Assembly: GCA_020438665.1 (NCBI GenBank)
Contig: JAGQUE010000220.1
Span: 1-6,641, forward strand
Length of the DNA: 6,641 nucleotides
Source of the DNA: Nocardioidaceae bacterium
GTDB taxonomy: Bacteria > Actinomycetota > Actinomycetes > Propionibacteriales > Nocardioidaceae
Direction: 5' to 3'
A model generated the notes under the pieces. That model was not told the origin of the DNA. It saw only the letters and a list, made by a program, of their open reading frames with translations, and did not search any database. Of the stretch, positions 5,580 to 6,641 are shown one piece after another; the stretch's first letter is position 1; every line of letters starts with the position of its first letter. The position numbers and the translations under genes were made by a program.

Positions 5580-6287
5580 ATGACGGTGCTGACCCCCGAG
5601 ATCGAGCGGTCGGTCGACGCCGTACGGCGTGACGTCGCGCGGCTCCACGCCGAGCTGGTGCGCTATCGCCTCGTCGTCTGGACGGCCGGCAACCTGTCGG
5701 GGCGGGTCCCCGGCGCCGACCTGTTCGTGATCAAGCCGTCGGGCGTCTCCTATGACGACCTGACGCCCGAGTCGATGATCCTGTGCGACCTCGACGGCAA
5801 CGTCGTCCCCGGCTCGGTCGGCAGCGAGCGCTCCCCGTCGAGCGACACCGCCGCCCACGCCTATGTCTATCGGCACCTGCCCGAGGTGGGCGGTGTCGTC
5901 CACACCCACTCGCCCCACGCGGTGGCGTGGGCCGCGCGCGAGCAGGAGATCCCCTGCATCAGCACCGGCATCGCCGACGAGTTCGGCGGGCCGATCCCGC
6001 TGGGGCCGTTCGCGATCATCGGCGACGACTCGATCGGCCGAGGCATCGTCGAGACGCTCCGCGGTCATCGGTCGCGCGCCGTCCTCATGCGCCAGCACGG
6101 CCCCTTCACCATCGGGGTGACCCCGCGCGACGCGGTCAAGGCCGCCGTCCTGGTCGAGGACGCCGCCCACACCGCCCACCTCGCCTTCAGCCACGGCGAG
6201 CCGACCCCGCTCCCCGACGAGGTCGTCGACCGGCTCTATGCCCGCTATCAGAACGTCTATGGCCAGTCGACCGACGACCGTCGCTGA
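5580..6287 (+). CDS. araD: L-ribulose-5-phosphate 4-epimerase
   Basis: AraD converts L-ribulose 5-phosphate to D-xylulose 5-phosphate by a zinc-dependent retro-aldol/aldol reaction, feeding the pentose phosphate pathway. Seen: a complete 235-residue class II aldolase/epimerase. It has GNLSGR near the N-terminus, the phosphate-binding [13 protein letters not shown] with D89, HTH with zinc ligands H108 and H110, ADEF with D133 matching the catalytic aspartate region, RQHGPF with the third zinc ligand H173, and the C-terminal VYGQ with Y227 matching the catalytic tyrosine of E. coli AraD. The aspartate and tyrosine favour epimerase over L-fuculose-phosphate aldolase. ATG 5580 lies one base after the araB stop (TGA-C-ATG), so translation is probably coupled; the ribosome binding site (GGTGGG, 5569-5574) is weak. 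All seven tyrosines use TAT. Confidence 0.95.
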   Translation: MTVLTPEIERSVDAVRRDVARLHAELVRYRLVVWTAGNLSGRVPGADLFVIKPSGVSYDDLTPESMILCDLDGNVVPGSVGSERSPSSDTAAHAYVYRHLPEVGGVVHTHSPHAVAWAAREQEIPCISTGIADEFGGPIPLGPFAIIGDDSIGRGIVETLRGHRSRAVLMRQHGPFTIGVTPRDAVKAAVLVEDAAHTAHLAFSHGEPTPLPDEVVDRLYARYQNVYGQSTDDRR

Positions 6288-6312
6288 CCCCTCACTCGGA
6301 TCGGACCCCACC

Positions 6313-6641
6313 ATGCCGCGCACCCCCCTCCGCACGTCCCTCGACGACCTCGAGGTCTGGTTCGTCACCGGCAGCCAGACGCTCTATGGCGAGGAGACCC
6401 TCCGCCAGGTGGCCGACCAGTCGGCCGCCGTGGCGGCCGGCCTCTCCGGGCTGCCGGTGCGAGTCGTCTGGAAGCCGGTCCTCATCGAGCCCGACGGGAT
6501 CCGGCGGCTCGCCCTCGACGCCAACGCCGACGACCGGGTCATCGGGATCATCGCCTGGATGCACACCTTCAGCCCGGCCAAGATGTGGATCGCCGGGCTC
6601 GACGCCCTCCGCAAGCCGCTGCTGCACCTGCACACCCAGGC
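6313..6641 (+). CDS. araA: L-arabinose isomerase, N-terminal part (3' end cut off by window edge)
   Basis: AraA isomerises L-arabinose to L-ribulose, the first committed step of the pathway, in the cytoplasm with a Mn2+-type metal. Seen: 109 complete codons. The segments [21 protein letters not shown] (about 13-33), [25 protein letters not shown] and [15 protein letters not shown] at the window end match the N-terminal Rossmann-like domain of bacterial L-arabinose isomerases. The family is about 500 residues, so nearly 400 residues, including the metal-binding glutamates and histidines, are outside the window and cannot be checked. ATG 6313 is the only plausible in-frame start after the araD stop 25 nt upstream. 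Its ribosome binding site is weak (GGA at 6298-6300 or 6303-6305), so expression may depend on coupling within the operon. The call is firm despite truncation. Confidence 0.95.
   Translation, partial: MPRTPLRTSLDDLEVWFVTGSQTLYGEETLRQVADQSAAVAAGLSGLPVRVVWKPVLIEPDGIRRLALDANADDRVIGIIAWMHTFSPAKMWIAGLDALRKPLLHLHTQ

Noticed and set aside
4175..5581. Long open frame of 468 codons on the minus strand opposite araB
   Set aside because: GC-rich codon structure of araB keeps the antisense frame open. The translation is glycine/aspartate/valine-rich without recognisable domains, while the plus strand encodes a full ribulokinase.

Overview
The window is an L-arabinose uptake and catabolism locus from a GC-rich actinobacterium. 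The base composition is roughly 70% GC by eye, almost all third codon positions are G or C, and GTG starts, strong AGGAGG-type ribosome binding sites and an actinobacterial-type lipoprotein are present. The genus cannot be fixed from the sequence. The gene order araB-araD-araA next to a LacI-type regulator resembles the arabinose locus described in some Corynebacterium strains, which is a parallel rather than a taxonomic assignment.

Layout. The left third is transcribed leftward: a lipoprotein sugar-binding protein (2420 to 1443), then a duplicated-NBD sugar ABC ATPase (1330 to the left edge, truncated after the second Walker B). Both belong to the CUT2 class and most resemble E. coli YtfQ and YtfR, the galactofuranose importer. 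The permease genes are not in the window and presumably lie past the left edge. The 112 bp between the two genes hold two hairpins. A control region of about 296 bp (2421-2716) separates this transporter operon from a rightward LacI-family regulator (2717-3730). The rightward catabolic operon follows: ribulokinase araB (3824-5578), L-ribulose-5-phosphate 4-epimerase araD (5580-6287, one base after araB) and the N-terminal third or less of L-arabinose isomerase araA (6313 to the right edge).

How the parts work together. The transporter imports a pentose, probably L-arabinose and possibly in its furanose form. AraA isomerises L-arabinose to L-ribulose, AraB phosphorylates it, and AraD epimerises the product to D-xylulose 5-phosphate for the pentose phosphate pathway. 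Three 16-bp dyads with the pattern wTGTTAnCssTnACAT lie where a repressor should bind: two at the transporter promoter (2502-2517, 2535-2550) and one just before araB (3771-3786). The LacI-type protein is the obvious candidate to bind them, forming a local AraR-like regulon. A CRP-like dyad (GTGA-N6-TCAC, 2471-2484) between the transporter promoter and its first gene suggests an added carbon-catabolite input.

No RNA gene, mobile element, CRISPR array or clearly novel system was seen. The points most worth a second look are the operator set, the CRP-like site, the intercistronic hairpins, the pairing of a furanose-type importer with arabinose catabolism, and a marked preference for the Tyr codon TAT in an otherwise GC-ending codon set.
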